Positions 34,296 to 46,421 of a DNA stretch of 64,000 nt are shown here, piece by piece. Numbering within the stretch: the stretch's first letter is position 1; each line of letters starts with the position of its first letter. Under the pieces are notes generated by a model that was not told where the DNA came from, searched no databases, and worked only from the letters and a program-made list of their open reading frames with translations. The position numbers and the translations under genes were made by a program. This stretch comes from Silybum marianum. Its lineage: Eukaryota > Streptophyta > Magnoliopsida > Asterales > Asteraceae. The stretch is taken from positions 42,378,501 to 42,442,500 of the forward strand of contig CM072529.1 in the NCBI GenBank assembly GCA_036898165.1, read 5' to 3'.

Positions 34296-34718
34296 TTTTT
34301 CTTCCTTTGTATTTCTCTTCGGTGTACTGTACTTCCCTTTAATTTCAAATTTGTAATTTCATTTTTCATATAATATCTTCAAATTATTAATGAAATTTCA
34401 AATGAAGTACTCTACTCCAACTGTGTACTGAAAAGATCACTGGAAATAGTAAATGGGACAATGAATATAAGAGTTCTAACTTCTTTACTCATCTCTCTGC
34501 TCACTGATATTTCTCTCTGATATTTAAATCAGTGAATGAACTTAAGGCATCTACTTGTAAAAATTGTGTTTTCATATCCTTATAAATGAAACTCAATAGA
34601 TGAAATAGATCAGCTGAAAAAGATCATACAGATTAGTACTTAGAAATTTTTTCTTAATTATTTCTAAAGTCTTTACTAATCCCTTCAAGTAACTTTCTCA
34701 TATTACTTAATCATAATC
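34296..34718. other. 3' untranslated spacer before the polypurine tract
   Basis: A/T-rich, no open frame. Confidence 0.5.
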
Positions 34719-34732
34719 AAATAGGGGGAGAT
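34719..34732 (+). promoter_or_regulatory. polypurine tract
   Basis: AAATAGGGGGAGAT immediately before the 3' LTR; it primes plus-strand DNA synthesis in LTR elements. Confidence 0.85.
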
Positions 34733-35584
34733 TGTTGATCATAACTCCTCTCAGTGATTTGAATATGATTCCTCTTTACACTTAGTGAAATTCCTTGTTT
34801 AAGCTTAAATTCAAACTCAGCGATACGCATACGCTGACTGCAATCAGCGATCGCTGAAGATCAAGGAACTTTAAGCTTATCTCTGAAGATCTGAAGATCA
34901 GCGATCACACCAAATAACCATTCAGCAAAAGTCAAAGACCAAGCTGAAGAAATAGATAATCAGCTACGTGACCTGAAGCGGTTCAACGATAGCAAAGATC
35001 ATCTATCCAAAGTGTGAAGTCTTGTGAAGCCTCAGAGATACTGAAAGTTCATCCTTGAAGATTCAGTCTCAGCGATCAAGTGAAGCTTCTCATACAAGAT
35101 TAACGTTGACCTTATCCTCGATGCACAAAAGACAAACCCTATACTGTGTCAGAGAAGGACGTACAAATTGTCTCTTATGTCCCCATTATATCTGATACGT
35201 TATTGTTCATATGCGGCCAAAAACATGGCTGTATTCTGAGCAAAGGACAAGTCTCCTATGGATGCTTGCTACGTTGCACATACATTTTGTCTTGCATTAA
35301 ATGCAAACGGGTATAAATAAGATGAAGATATCTTCTTCATCTGTGTGATGCAACCTTCTGTATTCCTTCTTACGTCTTCCTTGTGCATCAATCTTAGTGA
35401 TTTCTTAGTTACAATAGAATAGGTTTAAACTTGTTCTAATTTCCGCTTGTAACTGTAAATTTGTTTATGCAATATAAACTAATTTAAAAACCAAAAATCT
35501 GTGTGTTTGTATTCAACCCCCCCCCCCTCCTCTACAAATTGTTTCTATATCCAAGAACTCTTGTAGACTCCTAAGGGACCAACA
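34733..35584 (+). repeat. 3' LTR (852 bp)
   Basis: Same termini and internal order as the 5' LTR, with scattered substitutions and a poly-C tract of different length near 35517. Confidence 0.95.
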
Positions 35585-35683
35585 CTAACATTTTAGACAA
35601 ATCTCACGATCACCGATTACAAGAATGATTCAGTGAAGCTTGGCGATGCCATCAGAATTAAAGTGGGGAAGTTTGTTACAATA

Positions 35684-35854
35684 TGATAGAGAATATATTT
35701 CTAAGATATTTTCCATATATTTTGTGTACATAGATATGTTTGGTAAAATGTGTTAATTATCCCCTATATTTACCTTCCTATTTTATAGGTTCTAAGCCCT
35801 ATATATATTCAAGATGTGTTAATGAAAGAGGCAAGGGATTTTCACCAAACTTTA
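35684..35854 (+). repeat. 5' LTR of the older copia element (about 171 bp)
   Basis: Starts TGATAGAGAATATATTTC and ends TTTCACCAAACTTTA next to the primer site. It matches 43057-43223 throughout. Confidence 0.85.
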
Positions 35855-35866
35855 TGGTATCAAAGC
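35855..35866 (+). promoter_or_regulatory. primer binding site, tRNA-Met type
   Basis: TGGTATCAAAGC follows the LTR directly; one change from the usual site. Confidence 0.8.
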
Positions 35867-35999
35867 TCTTCTAAATCCTCTCCTTCATTTATCTTCCTCT
35901 CTCAATTCTTATAGCTTACAACCTTTCTCTAAATTCTGAGACCGTTAATGGTAGGAGATGCAAAAAAGGCTAACAAAACTCCTACTTAAACCACCTAGA

Positions 36000-37172
36000 G
36001 CATTTTTCATCCTGCGTTTGTTGTTAACAATATCAAATTTTCATACCGCTTCTTCTCGACCAAGAGGACGGTGAACAAACATGTGTGGTGTACTTGGATG
36101 AACAATTCAACATCACCCGTCTTGACAACTTCACCAACATGACCGAATATTGCAAGCATCTCAAACAAATTGTTGATCAACTAGCTAACGTTGGAAACCC
36201 AACTTCCGAATGAAATATGGTTCTACAACTTGTTTTCGCTCTTACTAAGGGTGATTACGACACCAGTTCCACTTTGATTCATCAATCTTTACCCTTTCCC
36301 TAGTTTTTATAAAGCCGGATCTCAACTTCTTCTCGAAGAGACCCGTCGTAAAAAACAAGCTGCCACACACAACACGCTCTCGTAATGAATTCGGTCACTA
36401 CTAGACCAACAACGACTCTACCTCTCATTGACCAATAACCGCAAAACAACTGACAACGGGGTGGCATAGGTCGTGGTTGGCAACAATGGAGAGGGGTTGA
36501 GGTCGTGGACGCAACCAACATTCTCAAGGATATCCAGGTCTACTTACACCTCATTAGCAATCCCCACACCATCTTGGTTGTCCCTGGTCAGTGGGACGCA
36601 CCTCCTTGTCCTTACCCTACGACACCAAGCTCTACATTACATTTTACTCACCCACATTCGGGCATTCTGGGTCCCGGTCCAACGACTCATTCCTAGGGTC
36701 ATCAGCGGCAATAGGCATTTCTCATCCCACTTCTCCATCTTCATATGCCCCCCCCCCCACCCCTATAACGCCTACTGAATTGGGAAATGTTTTCCACACG
36801 ATTAGTCTTCGGCAACCTGACAATACTTGGTACATGGATACGGGTGCAACTTCTCACCTCACTCACGACTATTATATACTTCCTAAATAATTTAGTTTAA
36901 GCACACTTAATTTTCTTGTCGGTAATGGTAATCGCATTCCAATTCATGGTTATTGCAACACCACCACCACACCCACTTTTCAATCTAAAACATGTCTTGC
37001 GTGCACATCAAAAAGCAGATCCCCGTCCAAAAATTCACTCACGATAATCGTGTATCTGTTGAATTTGATTCGTATGGTTTTCTCTATGAAGGATCTCAAT
37101 ACAGAGACAATTGTTATGGATGCAATAGTATGGGGGACCTCTACCTGTTTGCTTCATCCAACGCTCCTCATG
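36000..37172 (+). pseudogene. gag, protease and pre-integrase of the older copia element
   Basis: The gag part is fragmentary, with KHLKQIVDQLANVG near 36150, a motif of the RT-copia UBN2 region. The protease motif TWYMDTGATSHLT is at 36828-36865. From about 36990 a pre-integrase piece reads VQKFTHDNRVSVEFDSYGF and CNSMGDLYLF, stopping where the nested LTR begins. Confidence 0.75.
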
Positions 37173-39704
37173 TATAGCACCCTAAAATCTGAAAAGAGCG
37201 ACTAAATTCAAAATTCCCAATAATACATCAAATAAATGCTAAATCATTTCTATAAATTAAAACTGGAATTTCCTTGAATAAACGTTATAAATAAACCTCA
37301 ACAAGAGATAGACCACGTCTTATACAAAGTCGTAAATACGGATAGGTGTCACTAAACCCAATAGGAGTCGCTATCTCCAAATGCAGAAGGCGTGAACAAA
37401 AAGCTAAATTCTTAACATGCAACTCCCAAGCACTCTAGTCAACACGTGACTCTAGTACCAACCCCAACGAGAATACATGATGCACATGCGGACAAAGGAA
37501 AAAGGTTAGTCTTAAAGCCTAGTGAGCTCAAGAGTTTATAACATATTTATAATTGATATAAATCGAAAGACTGCTTGATTAAATAATATAAAAGCAACAT
37601 ATTTCCCAAACTCATCAATTTCGTAATAAAAGCTTTAATCAAAAATGTCCACTAAAATATGAACTCTACACCCTTTACTCACTCAAGACGTGAATAAGTT
37701 TAAATGCTCAATACCAAACTTGGACAAAACTGCATTATCTAGAATACCAAAAATGTCACCGAAAGTAATGGATAAGACTCTATACCCAAAACAACACCTT
37801 TCGGTGACAGGGGAGACCCGATTCCGTCGACAATGGTGTAACACAAAGTAAACCATATTTTCAACGTTGTTGAGTAGCGCTCTAAGATCACAGCACCGGT
37901 GTCCGACCACTCATCAAGTACCCACCGTAATACTTAAGGTCCTGGAGCCCGGCCCATACGGATTCATCTTCGGAACACCTCGATCCAAGACCTACTTGAT
38001 ACTATAGAAACACATTAAGAACCGATGGTACTGGGGCCCGACCCTATACGGATTCATCCCCAAAGTACCGGTATGAGCTATAAGAGGCACCAACCTTTAA
38101 ATATGGGTCTCGATGGCATACTCCAATGAGTTTCATCATTGTAATATCCAAGGTCCCAAAGGAATCATCCACATGGATTCATCTCGTAATACCCACATTC
38201 TTAGAGGTATTCCCCACTTGGGTTCATCTTTGTAATACCGACTACTAAGAGCCCAAGCGGCATATGGCCTCAAACCTAGGGACTCGAAAGTCCTTAAATG
38301 ACCAAACGACTGACTTATGTGCCTATGGATCAAATGCAACTAAGTCTAATTTACATGACTCCAAAATGAATGACCAACGCACTCAAATCATGTAAAATAT
38401 CATATAATTATGCCATAACTGCGTATAACCCCAAAGCTCGAGGTATATCGATATACTTCGGATAGAAGTCCTCAAGTCTCATTTAGTCATTTTAGTCAAA
38501 ACCGTGTTAAAGCATAATAGTTCAACACTTAAAGTGTTTACTTCAAAATAATCATCGTTGGTTGAGACAAACATTTCCCAAGTGAATCATACTCACACAT
38601 TTTCCAAATGTCTAATAATGCAAGAACATGTATTTTCCAATGGTTTATAAATAAAATACTCCCAGAAAAGCATAACACCAAATAATCTTCATTTATAAAA
38701 TGAAACAGCTAAACAACTCATATTTATGTTTTATTTATCAAAATGTTTAGGAAATCAAATATAAGTATTTTACATGATTTATAAAACCATTTATACCAAA
38801 TAATATGCATATTACAAAAACACTCGCACATTTGAGAAATAGGAAGTATAACATGTCAATACTTCAAAATAGACATTTTTGACATGTACACCGTTTTCAC
38901 AAAGTAACTTGAACTCAATTTGCTTAATTTAGGCTAAATCTAGCAAAGTTTTGATTTATAAACAACCTAAAATACACCAAGAAAAACTCCCAAAACCAGA
39001 TCCATATAAATCCTAGTCAAAAACCTCAAATCATCCAAAATACCTAAAAAGATCAAAACTCTAAAATACCGAAAATGCTTCAAGAATAAAGTTCTAGAGA
39101 ACCAAAACGAAAGGTTTTTACAATAAATAAAGTCTAAAAGGGTTGGAATAACTTACAAATGTGATTTGGAGAAAAACCCCCAAAATTTAGTCAACAATGG
39201 TGGAAAAAGAGTTGGAGAAGATGAAGATGAATACTTGAATCTTGATGCTTGAAGATGAAAGAATTCTTTGAAATGGGTGGATTTGAGGAGTTGAAGTTCT
39301 AAGAAACGAGTTTAGTGAGAAAAATGAGAGAAAATGTGATTTGGGGAAGATATATGACAAAATCTGGCGGCTGTGCTTAAAATAAGGGTTTACTGGGAGA
39401 AAAAATGGTCTTCCACGACCTAGGCTGCAACCGCAAGTCGCGCACCTAGTCGCGCGCTTGGGAGAGAACAGGCAAAAACCACAGGGACTTATGTGACCCC
39501 TGCCGCGACCCTAGGTTGCGTGGCAGGTCGCAGGCGAAGAAAAATTGGCACAATGAGGTCCTTTTACGAATATAGATGGCAGATTTCAAACCCACCAAAA
39601 CCCAAACGATCCTAAACTTCAATAACCATTTAATCTGTACTTAATTCATTAAATAATCTCTCAAAACAACATTTTAGGATTCACTCAAATTTCCGGGTGT
39701 TACA
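37173..39704 (-). repeat. gypsy-type solo LTR (2.5 kb) nested in the copia element
   Basis: On the minus strand it begins TGTAACACCCGGAAATTTGA, the classic start of plant Tekay/Del-type gypsy LTRs, and ends GGGTGCTATA. A 5-bp duplication TCATG flanks it (37168-37172 and 39705-39709). The copia reading resumes on the other side. There is no internal gypsy sequence, so it is a solo LTR from recombination. It includes tandem-like CGGATTCATC blocks near 37960-38240. Confidence 0.82.
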
Positions 39705-39709
39705 TCATG

Positions 39710-41123
39710 ACACTCCACCTTTATCACTTGCTTCCATCTCTCCAACAACTTGGCATAACCGTCTTGGGCACCCTGGCACTTTTATTTTGCATTTTCTTAG
39801 TAATAGTCGTTTATTTACATGTAATAAGGGAACAATACCCAATTTTGCTCTTCATGTTTTGTAGGGAAACTTGTTCATTTTCCTTCTAAATCTTCTGTTA
39901 CTACTACTTTCTCCCCATTTGGCATAATACATGTTGATTTATGGACTTCCCCTATTTCTAGCAAATTAGGTCACAAATATTACTTGGTTCTTCTTAATGA
40001 TTTCTCTCACTTTCTTTGGGTGTTTCCTCTTAAGTATAAGTCTCAAGTCTTTTCAGCATTTCTTACCTTTCAAGGTCACATTAAAACTCAATTTGAAAAG
40101 AATATAAAAGCCTTTCAATGTGTTAATGGTCGAGGGTCTAATAATTACGACTTCCACAAATTTATGCAGAAAAAGGCATGGTTTTTCGTTTCTCATGCTT
40201 CCACAACCCCCACCCCCCCCCCCGCCTAAAAAAAAGGGTAAAGTAGAGCGAATTATCAATAACATGATTCTCACTCTCATCCATGTATATATATTTGCAC
40301 CTTTGGTTGCCTTGCTACCCAAGTCCAATCTACCACCCCTCATAAACTCGCCTCTCGATCCACCCCTTGTGTGTCTTTTTAGGCTTTCTCCCAAACCACC
40401 AGGGGTACTTATGATTTGACCTATCCACAAATAAAGTCCTCCTATCTCGTCATGTCACTTTTGAGGAAACAATTTCCGCTTCTCTACCATTCACAAATTC
40501 TCCCTATTGGCTATTATTTTCTTGATTCCTCGAAATTATCTCGTACCTCACCCATGATATGCATGGCAATACGACCACTTTTATTCCCACTTCTAATGCC
40601 TCTACTTCATCCCTTACTTCATCTATGGTCCCTTCCTCACCCACTCCCACTAATACGTCCCACATACCACCATCACCTAAGTATTCCTCTAATTCCAATC
40701 TGCCTACAATCACCTCCACATCCTCCCCCTCCTCCTCCTCAACCTTCCCTATCATCCCATCCCCCATATATATCTATCCATCCCATGCAAACCGGAGCTA
40801 AAAGTGACATACTCAAACCTAAAGTCCAATTTAACCTCTCCACTCAAGCCATATCGCACTTACCATCCAACCCTAAAGTGGCTATGCTTGACCAAATTTG
40901 GAATGGCGCCATGACCGGCGAGTACAATGCTCTTATTAAACAAAACACCTGGGATCTTGTCCCAAGTCCAACGGAGGTGAGCATTATTCTTTGTATGTGT
41001 CTATTTGCCATAAATTCTAAGAAAATGGTGCTCTTGAACGCTACAAGGCCCGCATAGTAGTAAATGGGAAATCACAAGCAGTCATGGTAGATTGCGATGA
41101 TACATTTAGCCCGGTGGTCAAAC
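39710..41123 (+). pseudogene. integrase and reverse transcriptase start of the older copia element
   Basis: After the LTR a RLGHPG-type zinc-region remnant appears in another frame, then GIIHVDLWTSPIS and YYLVLLNDFSHFLWVFPL of the integrase (39920-40030). Frameshifts follow, with a VERIINNMILTL trace near 40240. The reverse transcriptase lead-in EYNALIKQNTWDLVP is near 40920-40965 and the line ends in DDTFSPVVK at 41121. Confidence 0.75.
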
Positions 41124-41856
41124 TGGCACCAAAAATACCATCTGGAGACAATCATTGAAATAACGACGATAATTTACATTCTATCACAAGGAACTAACGA
41201 CTATCGATTTCAAGATAAGACATCGAGAAATAAGAGACATTCACACCGCACGACTAAACGAACAACGATACAACTTACGACGACAACTACAAACCTCCAA
41301 GGGAAGATGGGCACAAGACATGTCTATACATCATCGTGCTTATCCAACGATCATCGAAAGAATCACTTGACTGATATAGAACTGACTATGAACCTTACGT
41401 TTCGATTGTGTATTTAATTGCAGGATCGTTATTATTTATGACCAACAGTCATAACGGACGACCACAATAAATGCTCAATTATTACTCCAAAACTGTTACT
41501 CACTCAATCTCTATAAATAAGAGAATTGAAAACATACAGTTAGGGCGATTGGAATCAGCTGAACTCACGATGCATAGCAAACTTACAACATTACTTTACA
41601 CTTCTTTCTATTGTAATTATCACACATACGACCGTTGTTACTAAAGGACGACGTCCCTGTTTGATGTCATTTTCACTAGTGCATCGACGATCTCAATTAT
41701 CGTCCACGATTTTTTCCTTCGTCAAAGGGTTTTTTTACCTTACCACTCGTGTCAATTGTTTATTTATCTTTTATCGTGTTTGTCGACGAATCCTACCTTT
41801 AGTCGTAAAAGTTCCACACCGACCTTAAATTGATTTCATTAAACCAATATTTGGCA
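41124..41856 (-). repeat. solo LTR (733 bp) nested in the copia reverse transcriptase
   Basis: Inverted termini TGGCACCAAAAATA and TATTTGGCA; flanks CAAAC (41119-41123) and TAAAC (41857-41861). The minus strand aligns with 21807-22557, with TTTATAGAG near 41515 as its TATA region. The copia line runs from VVK on the left to GRFTDLMLKMNFCTGT-type sequence in a shifted frame on the right. Confidence 0.78.
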
Positions 41857-41861
41857 TAAAC

Positions 41862-43056
41862 ACATACTGTCCGGATGTACATGGCCGATTCACCGACTTG
41901 ATGTTAAAAATGAATTTTTGCACGGGAACCTAAAGGAAATTGTTTTATCCATCAACCACACGGGTTCGTTAATCCATTCACTCGGGACATGTGTGTCGAC
42001 TTCGTATATCTCTTTATGGATTAAAGGGTACCAATGGTTTGTCTATTACCTTTTGCAGCTTGGTTTCCTCTACAACCAAAGTGACATTTCTTTATTCATC
42101 TACTTTCATGGTACTGAAACTTCCTACTTATTACTACATGTGGACGATATTGTCTTGACCGCCTCTTCGGATAAGTAAAAATCAAAATTTATTGAGGCCC
42201 TTAAAGTCGAGTTTGCCATGACCAATTTAGGCAAGTTAAGTTACTTTTTGGGAGTCTTCGTCACTAGAACACCATAAAGAATTTTTTTTATCGCAACGCA
42301 AATATGCCGAGAACATCATTCGTCGGATCAATGGCAAACTTCAAGATCATGCCTACCCCGGTTGACTCAAAGTCCAAACTTAGTGCTCATGATGGCAATC
42401 TAGTTGAAGACCCATCTTTCTATCGCAGCCTTGTCGGTGCCCTCTAATACCTTACGTTCACTAGGCCGAACATTGCTAATGGTGTACAACATGTATGCTT
42501 GTTCATGCTTGCTCTTCGGGAACCACATTTTAATACTCTTAAAAGCATCTTTCGTTACCTCAAGGGAACTCTTGATCATGGATTACATCTTTACCCATCT
42601 GCTCCAAACCGGTTAATATCCTATGTGGATGTTGATTAGGTGGTTACCCCGACACCCGACGATCCACATCTTGTTATTGTGTATTCTTGGGGGATAATCT
42701 TATTTCCTGGTGTCATGGATGAAATTGCGGTGTAGCGAATGTAGTTGCTGAAAGATACTGGTTACAGAACCTCCTTCTCGAGCTCCACCCCCCCCCCCAA
42801 CGAGCCACTCTTGTTTATTGTGACAATGTATATGTCGTCTACTTATCCTGCAACCCGATTCAATACCAACAGACCAAACACACTCAGATGGACATACACT
42901 TCGTTCAAGAGAAGTTCGCCTTAGGCTACGTTCGCGTCCTTCATGTTCCACCTACCAGTATGCAAACATCTTCACCAAAAGTCTTCCCCGACAAGTTTTC
43001 CTTGACATTAGATCCAGTTTGAATGTTCAGCCTCCTCCCATTCGAACTCCTGGGTG
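41862..43056 (+). pseudogene. reverse transcriptase and RNase H end of the older copia element
   Basis: HQLDVKNEFLHGNLKE-like sequence at 41895-41940, then LLLHVDDIVLTASS at 42133-42174, in which the usual YVDD is HVDD. After several shifts an RNase H tail with QTKHTQMDIHFVQEK is at 42863-42910, which is the KHIDIDCHFVREK-type motif. Confidence 0.8.
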
Positions 43057-43223
43057 TGATAGAGAATATATTCCCGAGATATTCTCCATATATTTTGTAT
43101 AGATATGATTGGTAAAATAGGTTAATTATCCCTTGTATTTACCTTCCTATTTTATAGGTTGTAAGTTCTATATATATTCACGATATGTGAATGAGAGAGG
43201 CAAAGGATTTTCACCAAAATTTA
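43057..43223 (+). repeat. 3' LTR of the older copia element (about 167 bp)
   Basis: Starts TGATAGAGAATATATTCCC and ends TTCACCAAAATTTA; aligns end to end with the 5' LTR. Confidence 0.85.
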
Positions 43224-43259
43224 CAATCCATTCCATATGGATAGAAAACTACATTTATG

Positions 43260-43453
43260 GCCAACACCTGCCTAGCAGAGTTGGTCAGGAGGTTGTTACC
43301 ACATGCAGGAGGTCTCGGGTTCGAGCCTCCTCGTGGGGGTTTTCCTCCTGAGGCGTTAAAGGTGTAAGGCGTAGGTTCGGGTCCCGCATACTGCCCAATT
43401 GGATGTTACTGTGGGTTCGAATCTCTAACTACTAACTTGCCGGTTCAAAACAA
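43260..43453 (+). mobile_element. full-length tRNA-derived SINE with 17-bp duplication and three B-box-like motifs
   Basis: An A box TAGCAGAGTTGG (43273-43284) and B box GGTTCGAGCC (43318-43327) form the Pol III promoter. Two further B-box-like words follow, AGGTTCGGGTCCC near 43374 and GGGTTCGAATCTC near 43413. The element is flanked by an exact AGAAAACTACATTTATG at 43243-43259 and 43454-43470, the length expected for LINE-dependent insertion. It is next to the copia 3' LTR and distinct in sequence from the SINE at 7937. Confidence 0.92.
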
Positions 43454-43470
43454 AGAAAACTACATTTATG

Positions 43471-44790
43471 AAATCTTTATTAGTTAAAAGTTATGGATTA
43501 CTAATAACTTTTCATTAAATTTTAAATTAATTTTTAGGCTATTAAGTTATGTGCTACTTAAAACTATGTTGTGCTACAAACAAAGTTTAGTCTCAAGTTT
43601 TGTCAAATATTTGATATCTTGAAATAAAACCACTTCTAATTAATTTGAGACCAAATAAATAGAATCTAAATCCAACGGTTTAATTTTTATAACGTCATTT
43701 TGTTTGGTATAAAATATGATTAATTATCAAATAAAACAAAAGCACAATATGTCCGTCACGGCGACATTGTACTATAATCTTATTTTATTGGAATTTTTTT
43801 TAAATAATATCTTTTAATATCTTCATTTACTACCGTCTTAATTAGTACTAATTTTGGATTTAATATTTTTTTCCACTATTTAAAAAATAAAAAACCCTTA
43901 GAATATGGCTGGCCACTATTTTGTTGCATTATTTTAAACTTTATACACTTTTCTTTAACATACAAAAAGAAATTATACTTTTTTAAATGGAGTATACTTT
44001 TTTCCCTAACTTTTCCCCTATAAAGTATAAAAAATCACTACTTTTCTAAAATAGTGGTTAGATGAATGATTGAGTGTTTAAATCTCCAAGGTATTAACAA
44101 AATCTATTCTTTTAATAAATTTATAATTAATTATCTGGATTCACTGTTACATATATTTGTACCTGAAGCACATTTTCTCATAAAAATTAAATTATATATT
44201 TAAATTGGAACAAACTTTCATTGTAGAAAGCTAATTTTCAAAAATAAAATCGGGTGATTAAATTCATGTTGTCTAAATAGGAACAAGAATTTCTTTCGAA
44301 AAAAAAACTAGGAACAAGAACAGTCCTATTTCAGTTGTTTAAAATAAAAAAGTTATAAAAACAGTTATTTAAATGGGATATTTTGAAAACTGGTCTCTTG
44401 AAAATAGAAATGAACTTAAAACTAATTTTATTTTGATTATATTTGCCGGATCTATACTAAAAAACAAACTAAACCAATTAATTGTACTTAGAGAATTCAC
44501 TCGAAAAAAGATAACACTACATGCATATAATAATGCCTAGACTCTAACTATAAACAAACTATTTTCTGCTAAAAAAAATTGATGTATTTGGTATACTGAA
44601 CATACTAGAATAGGATAAGGGTCATTGTTCAGTTGTTCTATATTTGACATGATTTTTACGTAGAACAGACAAGAACAAGTGTGTTTCACCCTACCCCATG
44701 GAACAAACCAATATTTTACCAATCTATCTTGAAAATAAAACTTAATTCTTTTCTAAAACATCAAATACGTCTCTATCTTTCCATTAATAT
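43471..44790. other. AT-rich intergenic DNA
   Basis: No gene or bounded element recognised. Confidence 0.4.
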
Positions 44791-44807
44791 GGATTTTGCT
44801 AGCTAAC

Positions 44808-45359
44808 TGTTCCAATCCAATCAATCGGATGATTGGATCTGTTCAGCTCCATCCATTGGATCGGACTGGATTCATCCGACATTCAATAGATGATCATATC
44901 GTATTGAATCAATTCAATATGTTAATTTAATCCAATTTTCTAACAATAAAACAAATTTATTGACCAATTTTAATATGTGTTAAAACCGACACAAGTGAGA
45001 TTAAAAATTCAAAAACCAACACCAAAAAGAATCATATTTAAGTATGTGTTAAAACCGACACAAGTGAGATTAAAAATTCAAAAATCAACACCAAAAAATT
45101 CAGATTTAAGCAAATTACAAATAAGTTAATTGAATGATAGTTAGATGGATAACTGGATGGTAAATGGATTGGTTAATTGGATGAGTAATGGATGTTGGTC
45201 GGTTCTGGACTTCCACTCAAGAACCGACGAATCCAAATTGGTTGTTGAAATTTTCAATCTGCTCCACTCCAATTACAATTGGATATCCAATCATGGTCGG
45301 TCAGTTATAATTGGATCGGTCGGTTCCAATTGGATCGGTCGGCTTTCTACACACCCCTA
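44808..45359. mobile_element. probable hAT-like element, GGATCGG-rich
   Basis: The right end GGCTTTCTACACACCCCTAG is the complement of the TAGGGGTGT start common in hAT elements. Both ends are rich in ATTGGAT and GGTCGG words. The left boundary is uncertain. An internal block (GTGTTAAAACCGACACAAGT and the following 35 bases) is repeated at 44977 and 45045. Confidence 0.5.
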
Positions 45360-45455
45360 GTCATGTCCATTCTGGATTTAACAAACGTTGAGCAACTATT
45401 TTGTCATGTCTTGTTTTGTTCTATTTTGTCCTCTTTGGGTATCAAATGCACCATT

Positions 45456-45900
45456 CACTACAACAAAACTGGATTTATCGGACGCCTAAAATATCTAAGC
45501 TCTTAATAAAAAACTTTATAGGACTTACGTTTATAAGATCAAAAAAAAACATCGTATCTAAAAGTATTGCAATATGTTTATAAGACGCTTTTAGATTTAG
45601 GCATTTTAATAAGTATTTTAAAACAATTTTTAAAATAAAGTGTCGTATTAGCTTTTTATACAACAATTTGAAAAAGAATCTTATAAATACAATTGTCTTA
45701 TAAAAAATGGTTTTATAGGATAAGTGTCTTATAAAATAACTAATAGAATATTGTACTTTTAAAAACGACCTAAAAATCTTGCTAAAATGTCAAAAACGTT
45801 TTCTAAACCTATTATTATGTTTTTACATCAGACGTTTTATAGTTTGGTTTATAAAATCATGTTCTCTAAGGTATTTTATTATACGGTTTAGATATTTTAG
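45456..45900 (+). mobile_element. CACTA-like family member 1
   Basis: It starts CACTACAACAAAACTGGA and carries many TTATAGGAC, TTATAAGAC and GTCTTATAA subterminal words. It is related to 47923, 56018 and 57935 in the same orientation. Right end not resolved. Confidence 0.5.
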
Positions 45901-46045
45901 ACATTGTATAGAATATTGTAGTACTTTTATAACAAAAAATATAATAAGAAACTAAAATTCATGTTTTACATTTTTATAATGAAATACCTAAATTGCCCCT
46001 ATAAGTTGGAAACTAGCTAATGCAATTGTGTAAGTTTAAATACTA

Positions 46046-46080
<35 letters not shown>

Positions 46081-46421
46081 AGAGAGAGAGAGAGGGTGCA
46101 TATGTGAGAGAGATAGAGAAAGAATCAAGACTTTAGAGTATGATATGTAGTGGGGTCACCAACTCATCACAAAACCACATATTATATTTAGTCTAATTTG
46201 ATATGTGGGGTTGCTTTTCCTAATCAACCCATGTGGTGGGTGAAAAAGGAAGACCTTAGTGGCTTAATGTATAGCCTAGTTCCCTTAATGGCTTCAATTT
46301 TCTTTTCAATCTATTATGCTACAAACATTGTACCTCTTCATGCATGCTAAATAGGGTTTTCAATTTGTCTTTTTTCTAAATTCATTTATAAATAATAAAG
46401 TACGATTTACACTGTATGTTG
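45901..46421. other. intergenic DNA with TA/TG/AG microsatellite
   Basis: A TA, then TG, then AG compound microsatellite is at 46048-46095. Nothing else recognised. Confidence 0.6.

Larger units (their letters stand above)
22899..35584 (+). mobile_element. complete SIRE/Maximus-type Ty1/copia retrotransposon (12.7 kb), decayed
   Basis: Two LTRs (22899-23739 and 34733-35584) flank a primer site, gag, protease, integrase, reverse transcriptase, RNase H, a further 3.9-kb ORF region and a polypurine tract. The 5-bp target duplication CTAAC is exact (22894-22898 and 35585-35589). The LTRs differ by scattered substitutions and small indels, and every coding block has stops or frameshifts. The great length, long LTRs, gag coiled coil and extra 3' ORF are typical of the SIRE/Maximus lineage. 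Confidence 0.95.
35684..43223 (+). mobile_element. older Ty1/copia retrotransposon split by two solo LTRs
   Basis: Two short related LTRs (35684-35854 and 43057-43223) bound gag-like, protease, integrase, reverse transcriptase and RNase H remnants. Flanks are (A)CAAT on both sides. Removing the nested LTRs at 37173-39704 and 41124-41856 leaves about 4.3 kb, near the usual copia size. All frames are broken, more so than in the SIRE-type neighbour. Confidence 0.88.

Noticed and set aside
40504..40767. Minus-strand Glu/Gly/Val-rich frame
   Set aside because: Shadow of the Pro/Ser/Thr-rich linker in the decayed copia pol on the plus strand.
43273..43330. Possible tRNA gene
   Set aside because: Same reasoning: Pol III boxes without a foldable tRNA, inside a duplication-flanked SINE.
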